A stretch of DNA of 64,000 nucleotides from Clostridia bacterium (GTDB lineage Bacteria; Bacillota; Clostridia; Christensenellales; Borkfalkiaceae), in assembly GCA_900769565.1 (NCBI GenBank), contig CAAGHC010000058.1:56992-120991 (forward strand), read 5' to 3'. A program made the position numbers and the translations under genes. This document shows positions 1 through 7,523 of this stretch, in pieces (the stretch's first letter is position 1; each line of letters starts with the position of its first letter). The notes below the pieces were generated by a model. The model was given only the letters and a program-made list of their open reading frames with translations, had not been told where the DNA came from and ran no database searches.

Positions 1-51
1 CATGGTATCGAAAATAAAGTGTGAAAGAAAGGTTGATTTGTTAAAATTTAC

Positions 52-79
52 TTGACATTTTCATCTAGGGGTGTATAAT
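52..79 (+). promoter_or_regulatory. sigma-A promoter of the first lipoprotein gene
   Basis: TTGACA at 52-57 and TATAAT at 74-79 are separated by 16 bp, about 30 bp before the start codon. An AGGAG ribosome site lies at 96-100. Confidence 0.8.
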
Positions 80-108
80 AAATTAAAAAACTTTTAGGAG
101 AAGTAGAG

Positions 109-687
109 ATGAAAAGATTTTTAGTTGTTACAATGGCACTCGTTATGGCGCTTTGCTCACTTGCAATGGTTGGTTGTGGAAAGAAAGGCGTTTCTTATAC
201 CGAATTCCACGAAAAAGCACACGCACTTGAAGTAACCGCTTCTGAATTAAAATCGGGCAGTGTTAATTTTCAGTTTAGTGGCGACGCCGATTTAGGACCT
301 GACTTTCAATTTGAAATTGACGAAAATGGACAAATAACCTACGAAGAAGACCGTGTTAAAATGTATTCTGCTATGGTTTGGGAAGAAATCCCCAGATTTT
401 TAAAGAGCACGCTACAGTCTAGTTACTTGTTAGCATGGGACGTTGAAGAAATTGAAGAAAAAGATGAAAAAACTGAAAACGGTACAGTACGCAAGGTTTC
501 TGTAGAATATCAAGTTAAAAATGAATTTAGCGTTAAGATTAACGATTACATGAAAACCGCAAAAGGAAACGTACAAGATTCAACTGCATATTATAAATAT
601 TCTACAAGCAATGGACACCTTGTTGAACGTGTTAAAAAAGTTGGCAACAGCGAAATCAAAATGGTTATCGTTTGGGACGAAAAATAA
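109..687 (+). CDS. putative lipoprotein, unknown function
   Basis: This encodes 192 aa. The N-terminus has a short basic start (MKRF), a hydrophobic stretch and a lipobox ending V-G-C at Cys23, so the mature protein should be lipid-anchored on the outer face of the membrane. The rest is soluble, rich in Glu, Lys and Thr, with beta-type repeats of charged and hydrophobic residues. I do not recognise a family. The ATG is fixed by AGGAG at 96-100 and a consensus promoter. It is monocistronic, with its own terminator at 706-737. Expression as an extracytoplasmic lipoprotein is well supported; its role is unknown. Confidence 0.8.
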   Translation: MKRFLVVTMALVMALCSLAMVGCGKKGVSYTEFHEKAHALEVTASELKSGSVNFQFSGDADLGPDFQFEIDENGQITYEEDRVKMYSAMVWEEIPRFLKSTLQSSYLLAWDVEEIEEKDEKTENGTVRKVSVEYQVKNEFSVKINDYMKTAKGNVQDSTAYYKYSTSNGHLVERVKKVGNSEIKMVIVWDEK

Positions 688-705
688 AATTTAAAAAGAT
701 AAATT

Positions 706-745
706 AAGCGCTCGGTAGTTAATTCTATCGGGCGCTTTACTTATA
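706..745 (+). terminator. intrinsic terminator after the lipoprotein gene
   Basis: A 13-bp stem (706-718 with 725-737, two G-T pairs) and 6-nt loop starts 19 bp after the stop codon and is followed by a T-rich stretch. Confidence 0.75.
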
Positions 746-853
746 TTGCACACGTGTCGTGGGATGTGCGCCATATAAAAACAAAGCAAAAGACTGGCAA
801 GGGTCATTAAAAATCAAGTGCCTAAAACAAAAGGGGAAAATTAAAATAAAGCA

Positions 854-882
854 TTGACAATTCTCGGTTTTTGGTTTACAAT
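854..882 (+). promoter_or_regulatory. sigma-A promoter that fixes the RpiB-like start
   Basis: TTGACA at 854-859, a 17-bp spacer, and TACAAT at 877-882. The -10 box overlaps the first codons of the longest open frame (from 871), so translation must begin downstream, at ATG 922, which has AAGGAG at 909-914. Confidence 0.85.
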
Positions 883-921
883 TATATACATATTATAATT
901 ATAATATCAAGGAGATTAAAA

Positions 922-1500
922 ATGAAAACCGTGAAAGACAAATATTTAGTTGTTGGCGCAGACTTTGCTGGTTTCCCCTTAAAGGAAGTAGTTGTAGAAC
1001 ATTTGACCAAAAAAGGTTGGAAAATACTTGACCTTGGCGTTAAAAAAGATTCTGACCCTAACGATACCGACCTTATGTTCCATAGAGTAGGATTAAGAGT
1101 TGGTGCAGAAATTAGCGAAGGCAATTATGAAAGAGCGCTTATTTTCTGTGGTACGGGTATGGGTATTCACATTGCAGCAAGCAAATGTCCTCACGTTCAC
1201 GCAGGCGTTGTTGAAAGTTTACCCGCCGCAACAAGAGCAATCACGGGTAACGGCGTAAACGTTCTTGCTATGGGTGCGTTCTACGTAGCACCGCAAACGG
1301 CTTGTGACATTGCAGACGCTTACCTTTCTAACTCTCTCGGTAGTGGTTGGGAATGGTGGCACAACTTCTATGAATTCCATAAACTTGCAATCGACGAGCT
1401 TGAAGCGTTCGATTATGAAGAATACAAGAAGAACGGCTTTAAGGTAAATAAACTCGGCGATTACGACTTGACTTTAGACTTCGATAAAAAACCCGAATAG
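922..1500 (+). CDS. RpiB/LacA/LacB-family sugar-phosphate isomerase
   Basis: This 192-aa protein has the RpiB fold signature: an N-terminal strand ending G-A-D-F-A-G (Asp14), and C-G-T-G-M-G with the candidate catalytic Cys at 76, followed by a loop ending V-L-A-M-G-A. Family members interconvert aldose and ketose phosphates such as ribose-5-P and ribulose-5-P in the cytosol. Two features are unusual: the usual D-H-A-G is D-F-A-G here, and about 45 C-terminal residues extend beyond the normal length near 145-150 aa. The substrate may therefore not be ribose-5-P. The next gene is a GH78-type glycosidase, consistent with a sugar-catabolic role. The start is set by the promoter at 854-882. Confidence 0.85.
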   Translation: MKTVKDKYLVVGADFAGFPLKEVVVEHLTKKGWKILDLGVKKDSDPNDTDLMFHRVGLRVGAEISEGNYERALIFCGTGMGIHIAASKCPHVHAGVVESLPAATRAITGNGVNVLAMGAFYVAPQTACDIADAYLSNSLGSGWEWWHNFYEFHKLAIDELEAFDYEEYKKNGFKVNKLGDYDLTLDFDKKPE

Positions 1501-1509
1501 TTTTAGTTG

Positions 1510-1535
1510 TGGCTCTTGCCGTTTGGCAGGAGCCA
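1510..1535 (+). terminator. GC-rich hairpin after the isomerase gene
   Basis: An 11-bp stem (1510-1520 with 1525-1535) and GTTT loop lies 10 bp after the stop codon. No T-run follows, so it may be a weak terminator or processing/stabilising hairpin letting some transcription reach the glycosidase gene. Confidence 0.5.
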
Positions 1536-1578
1536 TATAACGGTAAAGGGCCTATAGGGAATAAAAAAGGAATAGAAA

Positions 1579-3756
1579 ATGGAAAAGAACGGAATTAAAA
1601 AACTTGGTGGCGTAGCCGAATGGATTTGGCTTAAGGAAGATACGGTAAATCAATACGCTGAATTTTATCAGGACTTTGAAATTGATAGCGAGAGCGCAAA
1701 ACTATTGATAAGTGCGCCCACAAACTACGTTGTTTGGGTTAACGGTGAGTACGTTTCGGGTGGTCAATACGGCGACTATGCTTTCTATAAAGTTTACGAC
1801 GAGATAGACCTTTCAAATTACGTAAAGAAAGGCAAAAACAGTTTGGCGATTTTATCTTATAACCAAGGCGAAGATTGTTACGTTTACTATTATAAGACGG
1901 CTTGCCTATCTTTTTTAATAGAAAGCGCAGGTAAGGTGGTTGCGTATTCAAATGCAGATACAAAGGCAAGGCTTTCTAAAATTTATAAGTCTGGCAAAAT
2001 GGAAACCATACACCATTCTTTAGGCTACGTTGCAAAGTTAGACTTGACTAAAGACGACGAGTGGAAGACGGGCGAATTAAACGGCTTTGAAAATGCAACC
2101 GTAGTAAATCCGGACTTTACTTTATACCCTCGTCCACTTTTAATTCCCCAACTTATTCCCGCCAAGAACGCGCGTATACAGGCAACGGGCGTATTTAAGG
2201 CGAACGGTGGTGAATCGGCAGGTCAAGTGGCGCAACGCGCCTATTTATCGGCAGTTTCGCTAGTTAATATTGCAGGTGTTCAACGTGAAGTTAAAGATAG
2301 ACTTCCCGACAAATTCGACTTTGATACAAAAGGCGAAGGTGACGGAGCGTACGTACTTGTCGATATGGATTTTAACCGTGCAGGTTATATTTCTTTTGAT
2401 ATCGAAGTTGATAAGGACGTTGACGTTATAATTGCTACGGGCGAACACGTTGAAGACTTGCGTGTAAGGGCAAATATAAGCGCTAAACGTAATTTTGCGC
2501 AAACTTTCCGTCTAAAGAAGGGAAGAAACAACTTTACCGAATACGTTCGTCGTTTTGTTGGTAGATACATGATGCTATATATTTATACCGACAAGTTTAC
2601 TTTATATAATCTTGGTATAAGCGATTATAACTATCCGTTCGTTAAAAAGCCGACAAAGTTAAAGGACGGCTTAAAGCAAAAAATATACGACGTTGGTGCG
2701 CATACGCTAGAGATTTGCATGCACGAACATTACGAAGACTGTCCCGGTAGAGAACAAGCCCTTTACGGACAAGATAGTCGTAACCAAATGCTCTTTGGGT
2801 ACGAAGTGTTTGAGGGCTTTGACGTTCAGAGAGAAAACTTGAGAATTTTAGGGTTATCACAAGTAATGGCAAAGGACGGGCTAGTAAGAATGACTGCCCC
2901 CGGCAACTTTTTAAGTATTGAACCAGGCGTAAGTGAAAAAGATTACGGTGGTATTCCTATATTTGCGCTTTGGTGGGTGCTTGGCGTTGTAGAATATTAC
3001 GAAAAGACCAAAGACGGTGCTTTCGTTAGAGAAATGTTAACGGCAATTGAGTCCACTATGAGCGCTTATGCTAAAACCATAAGAGAAAAAGGATTAGAAT
3101 GTTTCCCCAACGGTGACTACTTTAACTTTTACGAATGGAGCGAAGGCATGGAACCGGGTACTAACGCTAATGCAGAGGCAATCTCTGCCCTAAAGGATAA
3201 AGCCCCCACGCTAGACTGTATTCCCACTTCGTTGTTTGCGTTCGTAAGCAAGAAACTTTCTAAAACCTTTAAGAGCATGGGCGAAAAACAGTTAAAGGAA
3301 AAATATAATAAGTATTACGAGCAAATTTCCCCGCTTGTGGAAAACTTCTACAATGAAAAGGACGGATACTATTATTCGTATATAGACGACAAGGGCGTAG
3401 GCTACGGCAAGCACGAACTTACCCAAGCACACGTTTTGTATGCAGGCACGGGCAATAAGAAAAACCACAAGAAGATAGCGCAAGAACTTATCAAGCGTGA
3501 CGGCACGTTTGGAAGAATAACTATATCCAACACGCAAATTTTTTACGAGGCAATAATCAACCTTTTGGGCAAGAAAGGGCTAGACTGGGTGCTTGACGAT
3601 ATTGAAAAAATATTCGGCAAAATGTGTTTTGACGGTTTAACCACTTTCCCGGAAATGGAAACGGGCGAAAAGGTGTTTGAAGAAGCAGGTAGTATGTGTC
3701 ACGGTTGGAGTGCAATCGGTTGTTATTTCTACAGCAAATATTTGCTTAAAAGATAA
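1579..3756 (+). CDS. GH78-like alpha-L-rhamnosidase family protein
   Basis: This 725-aa protein has the layout of GH78 enzymes: an N-terminal carbohydrate-binding jelly-roll (roughly residues 1-170, with V-V-W-V-N-G-E-Y), a second beta domain, then an (alpha/alpha)6 barrel. Near residue 380-400 it has H-Y-E-D-C-P-G-R-E-Q, which corresponds to the D-C-P-x-R-D-E catalytic region of GH78 enzymes. Later barrel motifs include W-W-V-L-G-V and E-A-G-S-M-C-H-G-W-S. There is no signal peptide, so it should act in the cytosol on imported rhamnosides or similar oligosaccharides. AAGGAATAG precedes the ATG. The substrate is inferred only at family level, because the catalytic loop differs from canonical rhamnosidases. 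Confidence 0.8.
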   Translation: MEKNGIKKLGGVAEWIWLKEDTVNQYAEFYQDFEIDSESAKLLISAPTNYVVWVNGEYVSGGQYGDYAFYKVYDEIDLSNYVKKGKNSLAILSYNQGEDCYVYYYKTACLSFLIESAGKVVAYSNADTKARLSKIYKSGKMETIHHSLGYVAKLDLTKDDEWKTGELNGFENATVVNPDFTLYPRPLLIPQLIPAKNARIQATGVFKANGGESAGQVAQRAYLSAVSLVNIAGVQREVKDRLPDKFDFDTKGEGDGAYVLVDMDFNRAGYISFDIEVDKDVDVIIATGEHVEDLRVRANISAKRNFAQTFRLKKGRNNFTEYVRRFVGRYMMLYIYTDKFTLYNLGISDYNYPFVKKPTKLKDGLKQKIYDVGAHTLEICMHEHYEDCPGREQALYGQDSRNQMLFGYEVFEGFDVQRENLRILGLSQVMAKDGLVRMTAPGNFLSIEPGVSEKDYGGIPIFALWWVLGVVEYYEKTKDGAFVREMLTAIESTMSAYAKTIREKGLECFPNGDYFNFYEWSEGMEPGTNANAEAISALKDKAPTLDCIPTSLFAFVSKKLSKTFKSMGEKQLKEKYNKYYEQISPLVENFYNEKDGYYYSYIDDKGVGYGKHELTQAHVLYAGTGNKKNHKKIAQELIKRDGTFGRITISNTQIFYEAIINLLGKKGLDWVLDDIEKIFGKMCFDGLTTFPEMETGEKVFEEAGSMCHGWSAIGCYFYSKYLLKR

Positions 3757-3774
3757 GCATTACTAAAAACAAAT

Positions 3775-3815
3775 AGCACGGTGGAAACTTTTTTTCGCCG
3801 TGTTTTTATTTTTAA
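3775..3815 (+). terminator. intrinsic terminator after the GH78 gene
   Basis: A 7-bp stem (3777-3783 with 3796-3802) is followed by a long T-rich tract. The GTG at 3781, which opens a longer frame for the next gene, lies inside this stem and is therefore unlikely to be a start codon. Confidence 0.7.
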
Positions 3816-3852
3816 ATACCTAATCGTTGTGGCTAAAATAAATAGGTTTTCA

Positions 3853-3858
3853 TATTAT
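3853..3858 (+). promoter_or_regulatory. -10 element 6 nt before alr (leaderless candidate)
   Basis: TATTAT ends exactly 6 nt before ATG 3865. The -35 is weak (TGGCTA at 3830-3835, 17-bp spacer). No Shine-Dalgarno sequence lies before the ATG. Confidence 0.45.
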
Positions 3859-3864
3859 ATTAGC

Positions 3865-4881
3865 ATGTTGAATAAAGCCGTTATAGATTTAAATGTAATA
3901 AGAGAAAACGCACTTGCAGTAAAAAGCAAATTAAAAAATAAAGCCAAGTTTTGCGCCGTGGTTAAGGCTGATGCGTACGGGCACGGCGCTGTAAAAACAG
4001 CGTCCTGTCTTTACACGGTTAGTGATTTTTTTGCCGTTGCCACCACGGAAGAAGGGGTTGAACTTCGCCGTGGCGGAATAGATAAACCCGTGCTTGTTTT
4101 TACTGCGCCTAAAAGGGAAGATTTAGCCAACTTGGTGCGCTTTAACTTGACGGCGACGGTAGACGATTTAGAACAGGTAAAAATGCTTTTTCACGAGTGT
4201 AAAAGGCAAAATAAAATAGTGGACGCTCACTTAAAAATCAATACGGGCATGAATAGACATGGCGTTGACGGGCAGAGTGAGATAAGGGATATGCTTGCGC
4301 TTTTTTCTAGAATGGACAGAGTAAAACTTACGGGGGCGTATACGCATTTTGGCTTTCCTGAAAATAAAAAGCACTTAAAACGGGCAGTAAATAAATTTTT
4401 GCTTGCAAATAATCTTATTAAGGGTTATAATAATAGAGCAATTTGTCATGCAAGCGCAAGCGGTGGGTTTTTGCAAGGCGAGTATTTCGATATGGTGAGA
4501 ATAGGAATTTTACTATATGGTTATAAGCCCTTTTCGTCCGAACTTATTTCGGTAAAGCCTGCAATGAAAGTTTTTGCACCCGTGCTTAAAACCCGAACGC
4601 TCAAAAAGGGCGATTATGCTCTTTACGGCAATGAGCGCGCTAAAGAAGATACCGTTTTTAGTTTGGTGCGTTACGGTTATGCTGACGGGCTGTTCCGTAA
4701 AAAGATAGAAGGTCAGTTCAATAATCGCTGTATGGACGTTACGGCACTCGTGGGCAAGGCGAAAGAAGAATGGCGAGTGGTTATGGACGACGCTGATAAA
4801 ATTGCCAAAGAGTACGGTACGATAAGTTATGAAATTTTGACAAAATCTGCCTTCCGTGCAGAAAAAATATACTTAAATTAA
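3865..4881 (+). CDS. alr: alanine racemase, short C-terminal domain
   Basis: This is a PLP enzyme interconverting L- and D-alanine for peptidoglycan. The 338-aa product has the PLP-lysine motif V-V-K-A-D-A-Y-G-H-G in the N-terminal TIM barrel, and the C-terminal beta domain keeps G-Y-A-D-G (catalytic Tyr), C-M-D and G-T-I-S-Y-E. The stretch between G-Y-A-D-G and C-M-D is shorter than usual, and the whole protein is about 30 residues below the typical 370. The ATG at 3865 gives the normal N-terminus (MLNKAVIDLN). The longer GTG start at 3781 lies in the previous gene's terminator and would add a non-homologous leader. Translation may be leaderless. Confidence 0.88.
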   Translation: MLNKAVIDLNVIRENALAVKSKLKNKAKFCAVVKADAYGHGAVKTASCLYTVSDFFAVATTEEGVELRRGGIDKPVLVFTAPKREDLANLVRFNLTATVDDLEQVKMLFHECKRQNKIVDAHLKINTGMNRHGVDGQSEIRDMLALFSRMDRVKLTGAYTHFGFPENKKHLKRAVNKFLLANNLIKGYNNRAICHASASGGFLQGEYFDMVRIGILLYGYKPFSSELISVKPAMKVFAPVLKTRTLKKGDYALYGNERAKEDTVFSLVRYGYADGLFRKKIEGQFNNRCMDVTALVGKAKEEWRVVMDDADKIAKEYGTISYEILTKSAFRAEKIYLN

Positions 4882-4893
4882 AAGGTGAATATT

Positions 4894-5496
4894 ATGTGGT
4901 TTTACGTAAAGCAATCGTTTATTGCGTTTATCTATTTATTCTTTTCAGCCATAATCGGTTTTGGTATTTTATGTATAGGCGACAATCTAATTTGGCTTAA
5001 AGTCGCATTGCTTGTGTTAAATTTAGGCTTATATATTGTGGTTGTTGGCGCAACCGTGTATAAGGACGGACAAGATGCGTTAAAAACGAGAGTAGCAAAC
5101 GACATTGAGCGCATGCAAATTATCAAAACGGGCGAAGATAGACCTTTAAGATTAAAAGAAGAATATAAAGCGTGGAAAGGCTTTGTTTTCGGGCTCGTTG
5201 CTTGTATTCCGTTAGTATTTTTAATGATACTGCATACCGTATTGATTTTAGGTTTTGGTGCAAATTACAATGGTGCAGGCGCGATTGCGGGTATAGCGTA
5301 CTTGGTTGTTTTTGCTTTCTGCCGTGTTAATACTGCAATCACCATTACTGCAGGAATGTATTATTTTTCCTTGCTTGCAATTCCCGTAATTTGTTTAACT
5401 ACGGGTTTAGCGTACGTGCTTGGCGCTAAAAAGATTGAACTTCAACAAGAAAGAATTAAGGAAAAACAACGCCAAATTTACGGGGGCAAAATTTGA
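4894..5496 (+). CDS. hypothetical four-helix membrane protein
   Basis: This 200-aa protein has about four transmembrane segments: two near the N-terminus separated by a short loop, then two around residues 95-170. A charged cytosolic loop lies between the pairs and the tail is Lys/Gln/Glu-rich and likely helical. I do not recognise a family. The start is ATG 4894 because AAGGTGA at 4882-4888 is correctly spaced; a GTG nine bases earlier overlaps that ribosome site. It begins 12 bp after alr and its stop overlaps the rsmD start, so it belongs to the alr-rsmD-coaD transcription unit. Confidence 0.75.
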   Translation: MWFYVKQSFIAFIYLFFSAIIGFGILCIGDNLIWLKVALLVLNLGLYIVVVGATVYKDGQDALKTRVANDIERMQIIKTGEDRPLRLKEEYKAWKGFVFGLVACIPLVFLMILHTVLILGFGANYNGAGAIAGIAYLVVFAFCRVNTAITITAGMYYFSLLAIPVICLTTGLAYVLGAKKIELQQERIKEKQRQIYGGKI

Positions 5497-6023
5497 GAAT
5501 TGTAGGTGGCGAATATAAAAGCAGAGTGCTTTTCTCGTTTGACGGTGACAGTATACGTCCCACGTCGGACAAGGTCAGGGAAAGCATATTCAATATTCTG
5601 CAAAATAAAATTTACGGCGTCGTGTTTTTAGACCTATTTTGTGGTACGGGCGCAATGGGGATAGAGGCGCTTTCTCGTGGCGCAAAACAAGTTGTTTTTA
5701 ACGACTTGGCAAGGGATAGCGTTGCGCTTACCAAAAAGAACCTGTCAAAATTAGGCGTTACGGACGGGGTAAAAGTAGTAAGTTCAGATGCAATAACCTT
5801 ACTTAAAACTACCGACCAAAAGTTTGACGTTGTGTATATCGACCCACCCTATAAAAGCGACCTTGGCAAAAGGGCGTTAGAAGTTGTAGAAAGGGTTTTA
5901 AGCGAGAACGGTATTGCCGTTTTCGAAGATGAAAAGCCGTATGATTTTATCGTAGACGGGCTAGAAGAGTATGACAGAAGAAGATACGGAAGAGTGCATT
6001 TAACTTTTTTTAGAAGGAAATAG
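5493..6023 (+). CDS. rsmD: 16S rRNA (guanine(966)-N2)-methyltransferase RsmD
   Basis: This S-adenosylmethionine-dependent enzyme methylates G966 of 16S rRNA. The 176-aa product has the family N-terminus M-R-I-V-G-G-E-Y-K with R-P-T-S-D-K-V-R-E-S, the SAM loop D-L-F-C-G-T-G, and the catalytic D-P-P-Y near residue 116. It starts with TTG overlapping the stop codon of the membrane-protein gene (TTGA), implying translational coupling. rsmD next to coaD is a conserved pair in Firmicutes. Confidence 0.93.
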   Translation: MRIVGGEYKSRVLFSFDGDSIRPTSDKVRESIFNILQNKIYGVVFLDLFCGTGAMGIEALSRGAKQVVFNDLARDSVALTKKNLSKLGVTDGVKVVSSDAITLLKTTDQKFDVVYIDPPYKSDLGKRALEVVERVLSENGIAVFEDEKPYDFIVDGLEEYDRRRYGRVHLTFFRRK

Positions 6024-6026
6024 AAA

Positions 6027-6509
6027 ATGAAAACTTGTGTTTTTGCAGGGACGTTCGACCCTATTACTAAAGGGCATGAATACGTTATAAATAAATGCCT
6101 TGAAATGTTTGACGAGATAATTGTTGCAGTAGGCGTTAACGTTGATAAAAAACCCGTATTTACGGTAGAGCAACGTGTAGAAATGATTACTCTTGCGTTC
6201 AAAGGGAACGAGCGCGTTAAGGTTAAAACGTTTAGTGGAATGTTAGTTGACTTCATGAAAGAAAACGGGGTTAAAATAAACGTTCGTGGTATTCGTGACG
6301 TGGATGATTACAAGTATGAAACGACTATGTCACGCTATAATCAAGACGGCTACTCCGATATAATAACGGTTTATCTTCCCACACCGACCAGCCTTGAATA
6401 CGTAAGTTCGTCCGGGGTAAGAAACTTGCTTTCTTTAAACGCAGACTACTCGGCTTACGTTTCTAAAGCCGTTAAAGAGTACGCTGATAAGGTGCTTAAA
6501 AAAATATAA
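6027..6509 (+). CDS. coaD: phosphopantetheine adenylyltransferase
   Basis: This enzyme transfers AMP from ATP to 4'-phosphopantetheine, the penultimate step of coenzyme A synthesis in the cytosol. The 160-aa product has the nucleotidyltransferase motif G-T-F-D-P-I-T-K-G-H near the N-terminus, N-V-R-G-I-R-D in the middle and the C-terminal S-S-S-G-V-R motif. The length is standard for CoaD. It begins 3 bp after rsmD with its own AGGAAA ribosome site. Its 3' end overlaps the convergent ylbJ gene by 14 bp, so no terminator separates them. Confidence 0.95.
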   Translation: MKTCVFAGTFDPITKGHEYVINKCLEMFDEIIVAVGVNVDKKPVFTVEQRVEMITLAFKGNERVKVKTFSGMLVDFMKENGVKINVRGIRDVDDYKYETTMSRYNQDGYSDIITVYLPTPTSLEYVSSSGVRNLLSLNADYSAYVSKAVKEYADKVLKKI

Positions 6510-7470
6510 AAGATAAGATTAAAGAAATTGTAAAATTTAAGACTGCCGATAAAACTTTGCTGTAAAGGAACGGGGCAGTCTTTATTTTTGCGCTTTTTAA
6601 GATAGCAATCGATTGAGTTATAACGCAAAACCCACCAAACCCACAAAGAGCGCTAGATAAAGGTAGCGCTAGTCCCGTTATTCCACTTTGTGATAAAAAT
6701 TGCAATCCGCGAGTGCATTCTATTAGTCCAAAGGTAAATGCTTGCCCCGACTCTTCGCCCAAGATTAAGGTAAAAAGCCACTCTAACGGACAAAGTAGTT
6801 TGGTTTTTGATAGTAGGTCGGTGGCAAGGTAAAATACGGTTATAAGCCCACCGACGGTAAGCACGGAAATTACCGACGAGAACACGCTGTCGTATAAAAT
6901 ATTATCGGTAGTTTTTGCACGGTGTAAATTCTTTTCTCTACTAGGTTTATCCGACCTTTTATAAAAGGAAAAAATTATTCCGATTAACACCGAAGATATA
7001 AGTTGCGACAGGAAAAGCAAAAGCCCGAAAAGGGTGGAATTAAACATTATATTTCCTACGCTACCCATTAAAAACATGGGCGAAGAAGTAGAGCAAATCG
7101 CACTTGCTCTAACGCTTTCGCTCTCGCTTATAAGATTATTGTTTTTAAGGTCGGCAACCGTTTTTGCGCCAACGGGATAACCGGAAAGTAAACTTATTAT
7201 AAAAGCGTAACCCACGCTACCGCCGACGTTAAATACTTTTTTGGTAAGCGGTGAAATAAAGTTAGATAGTTTTTCGGTGACAGATAGCGCTGATAAAATT
7301 GCCGTTATAAAAAAGTATGGAAATAGCGCCGGTAAAACGCTTACTGCCCAAAGGCTAATACCCTTGCTGACCGAAAGTGTCAAGGTACGGTCAACGGCTA
7401 AAACCACGGCAAAAGAAAGTAATAGGGTAAATAAAACGCTTTCAAAAAAATAGGTTAAGTTTTTGCTCAT
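6496..7470 (-). CDS. ylbJ: YlbJ-like sporulation integral membrane protein
   Basis: This 324-aa polytopic membrane protein has paired gate-type helices with S-V-L-P-A-L-F-P-Y-F near residue 40 and a second S-G-Y-P-V-G-A-K-T motif near residue 95. This pattern is typical of YlbJ, which is needed for spore formation in Bacillus. About eight transmembrane segments are visible. ATG 7470 is preferred over 7545 because the longer start would run into the divergent rarA gene and add a non-membrane leader. There is no clear ribosome site. TACAAT ends 5 nt upstream, so this gene may also be leaderless. Its presence hints at, but does not prove, sporulation. Confidence 0.8.
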   Translation of the reverse strand: MSKNLTYFFESVLFTLLLSFAVVLAVDRTLTLSVSKGISLWAVSVLPALFPYFFITAILSALSVTEKLSNFISPLTKKVFNVGGSVGYAFIISLLSGYPVGAKTVADLKNNNLISESESVRASAICSTSSPMFLMGSVGNIMFNSTLFGLLLFLSQLISSVLIGIIFSFYKRSDKPSREKNLHRAKTTDNILYDSVFSSVISVLTVGGLITVFYLATDLLSKTKLLCPLEWLFTLILGEESGQAFTFGLIECTRGLQFLSQSGITGLALPLSSALCGFGGFCVITQSIAILKSAKIKTAPFLYSKVLSAVLNFTISLILSFIFF

Positions 7471-7488
7471 GATATATTGTATTAAGAC

Positions 7489-7517
7489 TTGAAAAAAATT
7501 ATGGGATATGTTAAAAT
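7489..7517 (+). promoter_or_regulatory. rarA promoter, leaderless architecture
   Basis: TTGAAA at 7489-7494, a 17-bp spacer and TAAAAT at 7512-7517. The start ATG at 7524 lies 6 nt after the -10 box, about where transcription would begin, and there is no ribosome site. Confidence 0.7.
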
Positions 7518-7523
7518 ATTTAT

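Noticed and set aside
3781..3864. GTG 3781 as alr start
   Set aside because: It lies within the stem of the preceding terminator and the added residues do not resemble alanine racemase.
5849..6256. 135-codon minus-strand frame
   Set aside because: It overlaps rsmD and coaD, both clearly coding on the plus strand.
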